The notes under the pieces are model-generated. The model was not told the DNA's origin and ran no database searches. It saw nothing but the letters and a program-made list of their open reading frames with translations. The translations under genes were made by a program, and so were the position numbers. 64,000 nucleotides of DNA from Hyphococcus luteus (GTDB taxonomy: Bacteria > Pseudomonadota > Alphaproteobacteria > Caulobacterales > Parvularculaceae), in NCBI RefSeq assembly GCF_002943565.1, contig NZ_PJCH01000017.1, forward strand, positions 372,001 through 436,000, read 5' to 3'. Position 1 is the first letter of the stretch. Each line of letters starts with the position of its first letter. Shown piece by piece: positions 8,957 to 18,077 of the stretch.

Positions 8957-10447
8957 ATGGCAGACGGCGCAACCAATGCACGCCCGGATAATCAGGGAAC
9001 GGAGGAAAAACTCCCCGTCAGCCTCGACGCCGAACAGGCGATCCTCGGCGCGATCCTGTTCGACAACGAGATCTATTACCGCGTCTCGGTCTTTTTAAAA
9101 CCGGAACATTTTTTCGATCCCGTCCACCAGCTCATCTATGAGGCGGCGGGCGATCTCATCAATTCCGGCCGCCTCGGCTCGCCCGTCACCATCGACACTT
9201 ATCTTGCGAACAAGCAGGGCTACACGGACGCCGGCGGCAAGCGGTATCTCGAACAGCTCGCCGCGAACGTGCCGACGACCGCGGGCGCCAGCGATTACGC
9301 CAAGATCGTATTCGATCTCTCCGTCTGCCGCGGCCTCATCAATATCGGCTCGGAGATGTCCGAGCGTGCGAAAATCGCCACGCTCGAAGACTCGCCCGCG
9401 CAGCAATTGCAGGACGCCGAACAGGCGCTCTACAATCTCGCCGAAACCGGAAAATACGGCGGCGGCTTTAAAAGCTTCCGCTCGGCCATCACCGAAGCCA
9501 TCGAGCTTGCTAACGCCGCGGTCAAACGCGACGGCGGTCTGGCGGGCGTCTCCTCCGGACTGCGCGATTTCGACCGCATGCTCGGCGGGCTTCACCCGTC
9601 GGACCTCATCATTCTCGCCGGGCGCCCCTCCATGGGCAAAACCTCGCTCGCCACCAACATCGCCATGAACGCGGCGAAGGCGCACAAGACCGAGCGCCAA
9701 CCCGACGGCACGATAAAAACCGTCGAAGGCGCGGTGGTCGGCTTCTTCTCGCTGGAAATGTCCGCCGAACAGCTTGCGACCCGCATCATATCCGAAGTCG
9801 CGGAAGTCTCGTCGTCGGAAATCCGCCGCGGCGAAGTCGATCAGGACCAGTTCGACAAGGTCTACCACGCCGCCCGCGAACTCGAAAAGCTGCCGCTCTT
9901 TATCGACGACACCGGCGGCCTGTCCATCGCGCAGCTCGCCGCCCGGGCGCGCCGCCTCAAGCGCCAGCACGGGCTCGACCTCCTTGTCGTGGACTATCTC
10001 CAGCTCCTGACGGGGTCGGGACGCCGCAATGACGGACGCGTGCAGGAGATCACCGAGATTTCGCAGGGACTGAAAACCCTGGCGAAAGAACTCGACGTGC
10101 CGGTCATCGCGCTCTCCCAGCTTTCGCGCCAGGTTGAAGCCCGCGACGACAAACGCCCGCAGCTCTCCGACCTTCGCGAATCCGGCTCCATCGAACAGGA
10201 CGCCGACGTCGTCCTCTTCGTTTATCGCGAAAAATATTATCTGAGCCGTCAGGAGCCCCGCGAAGGCACCGAGGAGCATGCGAAATGGCTCGACCGGCTC
10301 ACGGAAGTCGGCGACACGGCGGAAGTCATCATCGGCAAGCAGCGCCACGGCCCCATCGGCAAGGTCGATCTCCACTTCGAAGAGAAGTTCACGAAGTTCT
10401 CCGACCTCGCGGACGACCGCTATGGCGGGGGCGGCGGAGGCTTTTAA
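8957..10447 (+). CDS. dnaB: Replicative DNA helicase
   Basis: Hexameric helicase of the replication fork, 496 residues. An N-terminal DnaB domain (about 20-125) with LDAEQAILGAIL is followed by a linker and a RecA-like core: Walker A GRPSMGKTS at about 222-230, FFSLEMSAEQLATR, Walker B LLVVDYLQLL, and the arginine-finger region PVIALSQLSRQVEARDDKRP. The C-terminus ends in a Gly-rich stretch. No intein is present. Its stop overlaps the convergent Rid-family gene by four bases. Confidence 0.97.
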   Translation: MADGATNARPDNQGTEEKLPVSLDAEQAILGAILFDNEIYYRVSVFLKPEHFFDPVHQLIYEAAGDLINSGRLGSPVTIDTYLANKQGYTDAGGKRYLEQLAANVPTTAGASDYAKIVFDLSVCRGLINIGSEMSERAKIATLEDSPAQQLQDAEQALYNLAETGKYGGGFKSFRSAITEAIELANAAVKRDGGLAGVSSGLRDFDRMLGGLHPSDLIILAGRPSMGKTSLATNIAMNAAKAHKTERQPDGTIKTVEGAVVGFFSLEMSAEQLATRIISEVAEVSSSEIRRGEVDQDQFDKVYHAARELEKLPLFIDDTGGLSIAQLAARARRLKRQHGLDLLVVDYLQLLTGSGRRNDGRVQEITEISQGLKTLAKELDVPVIALSQLSRQVEARDDKRPQLSDLRESGSIEQDADVVLFVYREKYYLSRQEPREGTEEHAKWLDRLTEVGDTAEVIIGKQRHGPIGKVDLHFEEKFTKFSDLADDRYGGGGGGF

Positions 10448-10869
10448 GCCTGCACCGCCGCCGTCGCCTCGATCTCGATCATCATCTCCGGCATGGCGAG
10501 CTTCGTCACGGGAATCAGGGTCGCGGCGGGGCGGTGCTCGCCGAAAGCTTCATACTGCACGGCGTGATAGGCGCGCATGCGCGCTTCATCGTAATCGACG
10601 ATAAACACCGTCAGCCTGACTATGTCTTCGATCTCCGCGCCGGCGCTGTTGAGCGCAAGATCAATGTTCCGGAACGCCTGCCGCGCCTGTTCGTCGAAGT
10701 CGGAAGATAAAGCCCCTTCCGCCTCGAACCCGCCCTGCCCGGCCAGGAAAATCATGCGCGCGCCGGGCTCGACCACCGCCATTTGCGAGAAATGAAACCG
10801 CGTCGGATCGATCAGTCCCGGCGGATTGGAAAATGCCGCAGCGGCGGGCCGGGCTTTATCAGCGGACAT
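10444..10869 (-). CDS. Rid (YjgF/YER057c) family protein
   Basis: 141 residues with the Rid fold pattern: FLAGQGGFEAEG, DEQARQAFRNIDLALNSAG, IVRLTVFIVDYDEA and a C-terminal IPVTKLAMPEMMIEIEATA. True RidA enzymes deaminate reactive enamines and carry an Arg in a conserved C-terminal IPV(A)xLP context; here the segment reads RPAATLIPVTKLAMPE, so the subfamily and activity are uncertain. Single gene, convergent with dnaB. Confidence 0.85.
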   Translation of the reverse strand: MSADKARPAAAAFSNPPGLIDPTRFHFSQMAVVEPGARMIFLAGQGGFEAEGALSSDFDEQARQAFRNIDLALNSAGAEIEDIVRLTVFIVDYDEARMRAYHAVQYEAFGEHRPAATLIPVTKLAMPEMMIEIEATAAVQA

Positions 10870-11011
10870 GAAATCACTCCCTCAAGCTCTTGTTGGCCCG
10901 GCAAAATGAAAAAGCGGGCGCCGCTTACGCTATCATGGAAATAGAGGGCGGGATAATTGTCCGCATCTTTTGTCTATCGCGCCGCAACGCGCGCGGCCGC
11001 GAAAACATCGC

Positions 11012-12478
11012 CTATTCAGGAAACGGCGACGACCATTTCGGATCGGTGTAAAGCGCCGATCCGCCAAGGGTCAGGAGATAGGCCTCGAGCTGGTTTTTCT
11101 CCGTCTCGGTCAGATTGAGCGTCTGCGGGCTGCCGCCGGTCTGCAGGCGTTCGTCGAGCGACGCCATGAACTCCGCCGGGTCGGCGTGGTCCGTCACTTC
11201 GAGATTGTCGTAATGGTCGATCACGGCGCGCAAGGTGTCGAACGCGCCGTCATGCATGAAAGGCCCGTTCAGGGCGCCGTCGCCATGGGCGAGATCCCTT
11301 AAGGACGGCGCGCGGGTGTTTTCGTAATCGAAGGAGAATTCGTCATCGAGAACGGTGACGACGCCGTTATGGCCGGCGTTCGGATCGATGTCGAATTCCG
11401 GCGGCCGGTGACAGGCGGCGCAGCCCGCGCCGCCCTCGGCCGGCGTGCGCGTGAACAGGGTCTTGCCGCTGTTTTCGTCCGGCGTGAAATTCGGGAACGG
11501 ATCGTCCACGGACGCGACCTGGGCGCGCCCTTCGTCCCAGCGCGAGTCATAGGAAACGATGGAGCGCACGAACTGGCCGAGCGCGATCTGAAGCCGCTCT
11601 TCGGTGATCTCCGGATCAAGAAAGACGAAGCGGAAAAGCTCTTCGTAATAGTCTATGGCTTCGAGTTTTTCGACCAGATCGGCGAAATCGGGCTGCCCGA
11701 GACGGCCGCTGAAACCAAGTTCGTTCGGGTGATGGATGGGCTCCGTAACCTGCGCCTCCAGGGAGTCGACGCGCTCGTTCCAGAAGAAATTCGTTTCCTC
11801 CGCATACTGCGCGTTCACCAGCCGCGGCGTGTGACGCTGCTGCTCGCCAGCCTGTCCAAAGGTGTAATCGACATTGTCGCCGAAGGCGAGCGACTGCTTG
11901 TGACAGAAGCCGCAGGAAATCTCGTCATTATTAGAAAGGCTCTTGTCGTAAAAAAGCACGCGCCCGAGCGTGGCCGCGGCGTCCGTCACCCTGTTGCCGT
12001 CCTGGAATTTCGTGATGTAATCGGGAATGTCCGGCTCGGCGTAGTTCTCAAGTTCGGAAAGATTGACCGCGCCCTCGAAAGCCAGAAGGACGGCGTCCTG
12101 GTCGATCGTAATGTCGATGACGAATTCATCGCTCGCCGAGGCCCCTGCGCCGTCGGTCGCCGTCATGGTGACGGTCAGGGAGCCCGGCCCGTCGGGGACG
12201 CCGGAAATGACGCCGCCCGCCGCGGCAAGGCCGCGGCTGTCAGGCGCAAAGGAAAAGGAATAGCTCAGCGCGTCGCCGTCAGCATCGGAAAACGTCGCGC
12301 CGCCTTGCGTCGCGTCATATTCGAACTCGTATCCGACAAAGGCGGACTGGTTCGCGTTGGCGGACGCGACGGCGGGCGGACTGTTCGGGCCGGCGTCGGC
12401 CTCGTCTCCGCCGGCGGCGGTGCAGGCGACGAGAAAAACAAATCCGAAAAGCGGAACAATCTTATTTAAATGCGTCAC
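11012..12478 (-). CDS. Di-heme cytochrome c peroxidase-like lipoprotein with Ig-like domain
   Basis: A probable lipoprotein of 488 residues: signal peptide MTHLNKIVPLFGFVFLVAC, lipidated Cys about 19, followed by a cadherin/He_PIG-like segment (about 33-125) with DADGDALSYSFSF and GPGSLTVTMTATDGAG. Then comes a MauG/CcpA-type di-heme region with CGFCH (about 189-193) and CAACH (about 353-357), each a c-type heme site. Family members reduce peroxide with electrons from small cytochromes, or modify proteins (MauG); which applies is unknown. The start is a GTG; another in-frame GTG seven codons upstream (12499) is possible. Confidence 0.85.
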   Translation of the reverse strand: MTHLNKIVPLFGFVFLVACTAAGGDEADAGPNSPPAVASANANQSAFVGYEFEYDATQGGATFSDADGDALSYSFSFAPDSRGLAAAGGVISGVPDGPGSLTVTMTATDGAGASASDEFVIDITIDQDAVLLAFEGAVNLSELENYAEPDIPDYITKFQDGNRVTDAAATLGRVLFYDKSLSNNDEISCGFCHKQSLAFGDNVDYTFGQAGEQQRHTPRLVNAQYAEETNFFWNERVDSLEAQVTEPIHHPNELGFSGRLGQPDFADLVEKLEAIDYYEELFRFVFLDPEITEERLQIALGQFVRSIVSYDSRWDEGRAQVASVDDPFPNFTPDENSGKTLFTRTPAEGGAGCAACHRPPEFDIDPNAGHNGVVTVLDDEFSFDYENTRAPSLRDLAHGDGALNGPFMHDGAFDTLRAVIDHYDNLEVTDHADPAEFMASLDERLQTGGSPQTLNLTETEKNQLEAYLLTLGGSALYTDPKWSSPFPE

Positions 12479-12639
12479 AACCCAAACCCGTACAAACACG
12501 CCCTAAAAGAAAGGCGCGCCACGGTCGGGATCGTGCCGAAAACTGATTAATTTACTGTTCTTTTCGTCGTTCAACATGCGCGCGCGGAGCGCCATGAAGA
12601 TTACAAACGCGTCAGCAGCAAGTCCGCGTTTGAGAATGG

Positions 12640-12921
12640 GAGCGCCGGCGGCGGGCGGCATGATAAAGCCAGACTGAAACCGGGGGATAAAATTTAATAT
12701 ATGAAATTTCGTCCCCGTCCCTGCCTGCAGGCTTATGATGGCGGTGAGAGGCGCATCCTTGGCGCGTCCCCACGCTTCAAGCGTGTGGTCCGGTTCCATG
12801 TCTTTGTCATGGCCGGACGCCACGATTGTATTGCAGCGGGCCGCTGACCGAGAAGCCGGAGAAAAAACGCGCGCCGCCCCCGTGAAACATTTTTACGCAA
12901 ATGGCGCCAAACTCGCCTGAA
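12640..12921. repeat. Dispersed composite repeat, copy A
   Basis: The 600-base stretch 12479-13078 has no credible gene and is mostly this element. Read on the minus strand it matches 21710-21996 in order: a 35-base block at 12877-12911 that is identical or nearly identical to 21714-21748, a segment with GGCGTCC and GGCCATGA, a hairpin CCACACGCTTGAAGCGTGG at about 12769-12787, then an A/T-rich near-palindrome between GGGG and CCCC at 12682-12716 and a GGCTTTAT end. No transposase is encoded. A degenerate third copy is at 33513-33615. Confidence 0.75.
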
Positions 12922-13078
12922 AGCCACGAAAGACGCCGCGGAGAAAAAAAGAGAAAGGAGATTGACGCAAATTGTTCCACGCAAGGGCAGAGCAGGCATG
13001 GCCGGAAGATGGTTCGCCGGAAAAGCGCCGCCTTTTCACCCTTTCCCCGCCCGTAAAACCCGCTTAAGGCTGAGTTTC

Positions 13079-14197
13079 ATGAACGCCGGACAGACATCGA
13101 CGCCGCAGCAGGGCGCCATTTCTCAAGGCCCCGTCGCAAAGGGTCCATGGATCGACATCGACCTCGGCGCGCTCTGCGACAATTACGCCATGCTCGCCGG
13201 AGCGGCGCCGGGCGTCCCGCTCGCCCCGGCGGTGAAATGCGAGGCCTATGGCCTCGGCGCCGGGCCCGTCGCGCGCACGCTTTGCAATCGCGCCGGCGCC
13301 CGCGAATTTTTCGTCGTCTATCCGGAGGAAGGCGCGGCCCTGCGCGCGGCGCTGAACGACGCCGACAGCGTCATCTATTGTTTCGGCGGCCCGGCGGAGG
13401 AAACCCTGCCGATTTTCGACACCGCCAAGCTGACGCCGGTTCTAAACTCCCTCGACCAGGCGGCATTATGGGCGGCGCGCAAGCCGGGCGCCGAAGCGGC
13501 GCTGCATTTGGACACCGGCATGAACCGCCTCGGCGCGCCCGTCAGTTCGCTCGCCGACATCGCCGCCGTGAACGGCCTCAACATCACGCTCGTCATGAGC
13601 CACCTCGCCTGCGCTTCCGAGCCCGACCATCCGAAAAACCGCGAACAGCGCGCGCGTTTCATGGAAGCCGCGCAAAACTTTTCCGGCGCCAGGCTTTCTC
13701 TCGCCGCGTCGGGCGGCGCGCTCATGGGCAAGGAATATCATTTCGATCTCATCCGTCCGGGGATCGCGCTTTACGGCGGCAGCCCCTTCGCGCAAGACGA
13801 TGCGCGCATCAAACCCGTCGCCGCCTTGCGCGCGCCCATCCTCCAGATCCGCCATCTCGCGCCCGGCGAAACCGTCGGCTATGACGCGGCCTTCACCGCC
13901 GAACGCCCGACCCGAATCGCGACCGTCGCTATCGGCTATGGCGACGGCTATCCGCGCGCAGGGGCCGGCCGCGGCGAGGCCATAATCCATAACGAGCGCG
14001 CGAGGATCGTCGGCAAGGTCTCCATGGATTTTGTCACGCTCGATGTGACGGACCTGAAAAAACCGGCAGAACCCGGTGATATTGCTGAATTTTTTGGCCC
14101 CTCTTTGCGGCTCTTCGAGGCCGCCGCAGCCGCCGGCCGCACGGCCTATGACTTCCTGACGGGGCTTGGCGGGCGGGCCCATCGCCGTTACCTCTAG
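13079..14197 (+). CDS. alr: Alanine racemase
   Basis: PLP enzyme interconverting L- and D-alanine for peptidoglycan. 372 residues from the ATG at 13079, which has AAGG ten bases upstream; in-frame codons further upstream give a basic, non-family N-terminus. The PLP-lysine region is APAVKCEAYGLGAG (family form VKADAYGHG), DTGMNRLG and MSHLACASE are present, and the second active-site Tyr lies in YDAAFTAERPTRIATVAIGYGDGYPRAG. The substitution of Cys-Glu for Ala-Asp after the Lys is unusual but conservative in position. It is followed after 26 bases by mlaE. Confidence 0.93.
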   Translation: MNAGQTSTPQQGAISQGPVAKGPWIDIDLGALCDNYAMLAGAAPGVPLAPAVKCEAYGLGAGPVARTLCNRAGAREFFVVYPEEGAALRAALNDADSVIYCFGGPAEETLPIFDTAKLTPVLNSLDQAALWAARKPGAEAALHLDTGMNRLGAPVSSLADIAAVNGLNITLVMSHLACASEPDHPKNREQRARFMEAAQNFSGARLSLAASGGALMGKEYHFDLIRPGIALYGGSPFAQDDARIKPVAALRAPILQIRHLAPGETVGYDAAFTAERPTRIATVAIGYGDGYPRAGAGRGEAIIHNERARIVGKVSMDFVTLDVTDLKKPAEPGDIAEFFGPSLRLFEAAAAAGRTAYDFLTGLGGRAHRRYL

Positions 14198-14223
14198 TCG
14201 TTCACCAAGGGGATTCAGCGCGC

Positions 14224-14997
14224 ATGAACATATTCGCCCTCACCGGCAGCCTCACTATCGAGGGCCTGCGCGAGACCGGCCGCATGGCGCAGTTCGCCGG
14301 GCGCGGCGCCGTCGCCGGCGTTCTCGGGCCGTTTTACTGGCGCGCCTTTTTCTCTTCGCTGATGCGCATCGGCTTTACGTCCCTGCCGGTGGTCGGGCTC
14401 ACCGCCGTCTTCACCGGCGCCGCGCTGGCGCTCAACATCTATGACGGCTCCTTACGCTTTAACGCCGAGACGTTCCTGCCGCAGATTTTGAGCGTCTCCA
14501 TCGTGCGCGAGCTCGGTCCCGTGCTCGCCGCGCTGATGGTCGCCGGGCGCTGCGCCTCGGCCATGGCGGCGGAGATCGGCACCATGCGCGTCACCGAACA
14601 GATCGACGCTATGTCGACGCTCTCCGTCGATCCGTTCAAATACCTTATCGCGCCGCGCATCGCTGCGACCACGATTGCGCTCCCTATTCTCGTGCTGATC
14701 GCCGACATCATCGGCATATACGGCGGCTATCTCGTGGCGGTTTACGGGCTCGATTTTTCGGGGCCCGTCTTCATCCGCAATATCGCGGAGTTCATTGAAA
14801 ACCGCGACACCGTCAGCGGTCTTATAAAGGCGGCGGCGTTCGGCTTTCTGATCGCGGTGATGGGCTGTTATTACGGCTACAGAAGCCGCGGCGGCGCACA
14901 AGGCGTTGGCGCCGCGACCCGCACTGCGGTTGTCGCGGCGGCGGTCGCCATCCTCGCCTCGAACTATGTCATGACCTCCTTCATGGTGGAGTTTTAA
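14224..14997 (+). CDS. mlaE: MlaE-type ABC transporter permease (phospholipid transport)
   Basis: 257-residue membrane protein with five or six hydrophobic segments and the MlaE/TTG2B core: ELGPVLAALMVAGRCASAMAAEIGTM followed by the EQIDAMSTLSVDPFKYLIAPR motif (shown here in two parts). In the Mla system the permease couples with MlaF and the MlaD ring to move phospholipids between the membranes. The adjacent ATPase gene supports this. No mlaD, mlaC or mlaA follows. Confidence 0.9.
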   Translation: MNIFALTGSLTIEGLRETGRMAQFAGRGAVAGVLGPFYWRAFFSSLMRIGFTSLPVVGLTAVFTGAALALNIYDGSLRFNAETFLPQILSVSIVRELGPVLAALMVAGRCASAMAAEIGTMRVTEQIDAMSTLSVDPFKYLIAPRIAATTIALPILVLIADIIGIYGGYLVAVYGLDFSGPVFIRNIAEFIENRDTVSGLIKAAAFGFLIAVMGCYYGYRSRGGAQGVGAATRTAVVAAAVAILASNYVMTSFMVEF

Positions 14998-15003
14998 ACG
15001 GTC

Positions 15004-15783
15004 ATGAGCGAGACGACCCCGGCGATCACCGTGCGCGATCTGCACAAAGGCTTCGACAGCAATCAGGTGCTGCGCGGCGTCGATCTTGACGTGAACAAGG
15101 GCCGCTCGCTGGTTGTGATCGGCGGCTCCGGCACCGGCAAATCGGTGCTCTTGAAATGCATCATCGGCCTTATGAAGCCTGACCGCGGCAGCATTGAAGT
15201 CGACGGGCGCAACATCTCACGGCACAGCGACAGCGACCGGCGTTACATGACGCAGCTGACCGGCATGCTGTTTCAGGGCTCGGCCCTGTTCGACAGCCTG
15301 AAAGTTTGGGAGAATGTCGCCTTCCGCCTTCTCAACGCCGAACGAAAACCGCGCAAGGAAGCACGCGAAAAAGCCATCGAATGTCTCGCCCAGGTGGGGC
15401 TCGCGCCGGAAGTGGGCGACTTGCAGCCGGCCGCGCTCTCGGGCGGCATGCAAAAGCGCGTCAGCCTCGCCCGCGCCATCGCGTCGGACCCGCATATCCT
15501 GTTTTTCGACGAACCGACCACCGGCCTCGATCCGATCATGGCGGACGTCATCAACAATCTCATCGTCGACCGGGTGAAAGCGCTCGGCGCCACGGCCGTG
15601 TCGATCACCCACGACATGGCCTCGGCGCGCAAGATCGCCGATGAGATCGCCATGCTCTATCAGGGGCGCATCATCTGGCGCGGCTCGCCCGACGAGATCG
15701 AAAATTCCGGCAACCCCATGGTCGACCAGTTCGTTCACGGCCGCGCCGAAGGCCCGATCAAGATGGCGGTGCGCAAGAGTTAG
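15004..15783 (+). CDS. mlaF: MlaF-type ABC transporter ATP-binding protein
   Basis: 259 residues with Walker A GGSGTGKS (about 40-47), Q-loop in MLFQGSALFDSLKVWENV, ABC signature LSGGMQKRVSLARAIA, Walker B HILFFDEPTTGLDP and switch His in SITHDMASA. The GSALFDSL stretch after the Q-loop is typical of MlaF. It starts six bases after mlaE, so the two are co-translated as an import/export pair. Confidence 0.92.
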   Translation: MSETTPAITVRDLHKGFDSNQVLRGVDLDVNKGRSLVVIGGSGTGKSVLLKCIIGLMKPDRGSIEVDGRNISRHSDSDRRYMTQLTGMLFQGSALFDSLKVWENVAFRLLNAERKPRKEAREKAIECLAQVGLAPEVGDLQPAALSGGMQKRVSLARAIASDPHILFFDEPTTGLDPIMADVINNLIVDRVKALGATAVSITHDMASARKIADEIAMLYQGRIIWRGSPDEIENSGNPMVDQFVHGRAEGPIKMAVRKS

Positions 15784-15792
15784 GCGGCGAGA

Positions 15793-16626
15793 ATGGGCCT
15801 TGACCTGCCCCCAAAGCAGCGGCTGAAACTGGTTCGCCAGTCGCTTTATGCGGCCTTTGGTTTTCGCGGCCATGTCCCGGTGAAAATCAGGGACCATCCC
15901 CTCGGCGCCGTTATCGGCGTGTCGGGCATGAGGGTCTATGTCCCCTCGCCCTTGCGCTGGAAGCTTTACAAAAAAGGCTGGCGCGCGCGGCTCGACCAGC
16001 TCGAGCGGGAATATGGCGTCGGCCAGCATGTTTCCCTGAAGCCCGGCGACGTCATTGTCGACATCGGCGCGAACGCCGGCGAATTCGCGCATGTGGCCGC
16101 GCGCTACGGCGCGACGATTCATTGCATCGAGCCCGATCCCCGCGCCCTTGTCTGTCTCAAGGCCAATATTGAAGGCTTGCCGGACGCTTGCGCCCATGAC
16201 GCGCTGATCTGGAAAGAAAACGGCGAGATCAGTTTTTTCTCCGCGCCCGAACGCGCCGACAGTTCGGTGTTCGATGAGGGCCAGGGGCCGGAAAGCCTAA
16301 GGCGGGCTGTGACGCTCGAACGCTTTTGCGCCGACAACGCCATCACGCATATCGACCTTTTAAAATGCGACGCGGAAGGCGCGGAACCGGAAGTCTTAGA
16401 AGGCGTTGGCGCGATGTTCGCGCATATCCGCGTCATTGCGCTCGACACCGGCGCCGAGCGCAAAGGCGAGCGAACCCATGAGGCCTGCCGCGCCATCCTC
16501 GAAGCCAACGAATTCAAAGTCTTCGATGAAACCGTCGGCAAAAGGCTGATGACCTATGGCGTGAACAGGCAGGACTTGGACAAAAACGAAGCCTTCCCGG
16601 ACAATGGCGCATCTTTTCCCGAATAG
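15793..16626 (+). CDS. FkbM family methyltransferase
   Basis: 277 residues. Class I SAM-binding motif VIVDIGANAGEFAHVAARYG at about 80-99, post-I acidic residue in HCIEPDP, and FkbM features TLERFCADN, HIDLLKCDAEGAEPEVLEG. FkbM enzymes O-methylate sugars, polyketides or lipids; the acceptor is not predictable. It starts nine bases after mlaF, and therefore may be co-transcribed with the lipid transport genes, which is a hint but not proof of an envelope substrate. Confidence 0.85.
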   Translation: MGLDLPPKQRLKLVRQSLYAAFGFRGHVPVKIRDHPLGAVIGVSGMRVYVPSPLRWKLYKKGWRARLDQLEREYGVGQHVSLKPGDVIVDIGANAGEFAHVAARYGATIHCIEPDPRALVCLKANIEGLPDACAHDALIWKENGEISFFSAPERADSSVFDEGQGPESLRRAVTLERFCADNAITHIDLLKCDAEGAEPEVLEGVGAMFAHIRVIALDTGAERKGERTHEACRAILEANEFKVFDETVGKRLMTYGVNRQDLDKNEAFPDNGASFPE

Positions 16627-16707
16627 CCGCTTCTGAGTTAATTTCCGGAGGCGCGGCGCGAAGACAAGCCGGATTGACTGGCGGCAAAGCAAAACCGGGT
16701 GGAAATA

Positions 16708-17319
16708 ATGAACAAGTTCGAAAAAGCCGTTTACAGCTGCATGGACGCGACCGACGCGCTCTATCAACGCACGGAAAACCCGCTGCACAAAGCGATGCTC
16801 CTGAATTTCTGGCGGCATGTGCATCTGGAAGGCTCCGCGCAATACGACAAGATCGTCGCCGACGACATGATGGCCGATCATCCGGTCTATCGCGTGACCT
16901 GGGGCAGCAATCCGGCCGTCATCGACGGCAAACAAGGCGTGCTCGACTTCTACAACTCCGTCGGCGAAATCGTCTTGTGGAACTCCGACGACAAGCTGGC
17001 GGTCAGCAATGACGGCATCTTCGACGAGCTCACCTTTCACCTCATGGCGCCGGGCGCCGGCCTTCAGGCCATGGGCTATGACGCGAAAGAGCCGGACAAG
17101 ATTTATCACGTCTCAAGCCGCCAGGCGTTCATCTGGCCTTATGACGACAAGGCGCGGCTCGCCGGCGAGCATCTTTACGAGGACGTGACCAGCCTCAAGA
17201 TCGAAGAAGTCGATCCCGCCCAGGCGATTACGCCGGCGCGCGTGCGCGAAATTCATAAAGATTGTCTCGCCGCCCTCGAGGACCGCTTTGGACCCAATTA
17301 CTGGGTCTACAAAGGCTGA
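16708..17319 (+). CDS. SnoaL/NTF2-like domain protein
   Basis: 203 residues from the ATG at 16708, which has GGTGGA five bases upstream. The central part (about 40-130) has the alternating pattern of a SnoaL/NTF2-like fold with an aromatic-rich core (MADHPVYRVTWGSN, GVLDFYNSVGEIVLW). No signal peptide. Members range from hydroxylases to isomerases to non-enzymatic binding proteins, so no reaction is assigned. A second, exported protein of similar fold follows at 17470. Confidence 0.6.
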   Translation: MNKFEKAVYSCMDATDALYQRTENPLHKAMLLNFWRHVHLEGSAQYDKIVADDMMADHPVYRVTWGSNPAVIDGKQGVLDFYNSVGEIVLWNSDDKLAVSNDGIFDELTFHLMAPGAGLQAMGYDAKEPDKIYHVSSRQAFIWPYDDKARLAGEHLYEDVTSLKIEEVDPAQAITPARVREIHKDCLAALEDRFGPNYWVYKG

Positions 17320-17469
17320 TTATTCTTTTCTGATTCCTGTCTGACCCTTTGGCGTTCACGGGATGCAATAAGCGTCATTACGGTTTGCAACTCGACTGTC
17401 CGGCGCTTGCCGATAGGATTGACCGATCAAAAAATCCGCACCGGAACAGTCCACAGGGAGGACCAGGAC

Positions 17470-18039
17470 ATGACAAAAAGATTTAAAGGGGCGTTCGTCG
17501 CGCTGCTGGCGGGGGCGTCGGCGGTTTCCATGACGGCGGCCACCAGTCCCGCTTTTGCGCGCCCGCCCAGCCTCAGCGAAGAGCACATGCTCGACCGCAT
17601 GCAGATCGAGCAGATGATCATCGACTATTACGCCGAACTCGGCTCCGGCGCGCACTCCAAGCTCAGCGAGTATTTCACCGAGGACGCGCTCTTCATCGTC
17701 AACGGCAAAAGATACAAAGGCAGCAAGGCCATCGACGACATCTATGCGGAGCTCGGATCGCAAGCGAGCGAGATGCGCTTCGGCAAAAGCCATATGCTGA
17801 TGACCAATTTGAGCGTTCAGTTCGAAGACGAAGACACGGCCACAGCCCGGGTGATCTGGACCGGCGTCAAGAACGACAATCTCAAAGCCCCGCCGCGGGT
17901 TTTCGAGCAGGGCCGCGAATATGACACGCTCGAGAAGATCGACGGCGTCTGGTATTTCAGCAAGCGCAACATCGTCAGCGACAGCGCCATGGCCGACCAG
18001 TATGACGACACCTATATGAAAGACCGGCCGGACCATTAA
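17470..18039 (+). CDS. Exported SnoaL/NTF2-like protein
   Basis: 189 residues from the ATG at 17470, preceded by GGGAGGACCAGGAC. Residues 1-29 form a Sec signal peptide ending in AFA. The mature part begins with EEHMLDRMQIEQMIIDYYAEL and LSEYFTEDALFIVNGKRYKG, a standard SnoaL_4-like N-terminal pattern, and includes TARVIWTGVKND and a typical C-terminal YFSKRNIV. Probably periplasmic; no reaction can be named. Confidence 0.75.
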   Translation: MTKRFKGAFVALLAGASAVSMTAATSPAFARPPSLSEEHMLDRMQIEQMIIDYYAELGSGAHSKLSEYFTEDALFIVNGKRYKGSKAIDDIYAELGSQASEMRFGKSHMLMTNLSVQFEDEDTATARVIWTGVKNDNLKAPPRVFEQGREYDTLEKIDGVWYFSKRNIVSDSAMADQYDDTYMKDRPDH

Positions 18040-18077
18040 GCCCTAAGCGTTGGCCGGGCGCCCGTCCGGTCAACGCC

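Noticed and set aside
12503-12823. Minus-strand frame in the repeat region upstream of the peroxidase gene
   Set aside because: It lies in dispersed repeat copy A, and similar peptides appear in copy B in unrelated frames, so it is repeat DNA and not a gene.
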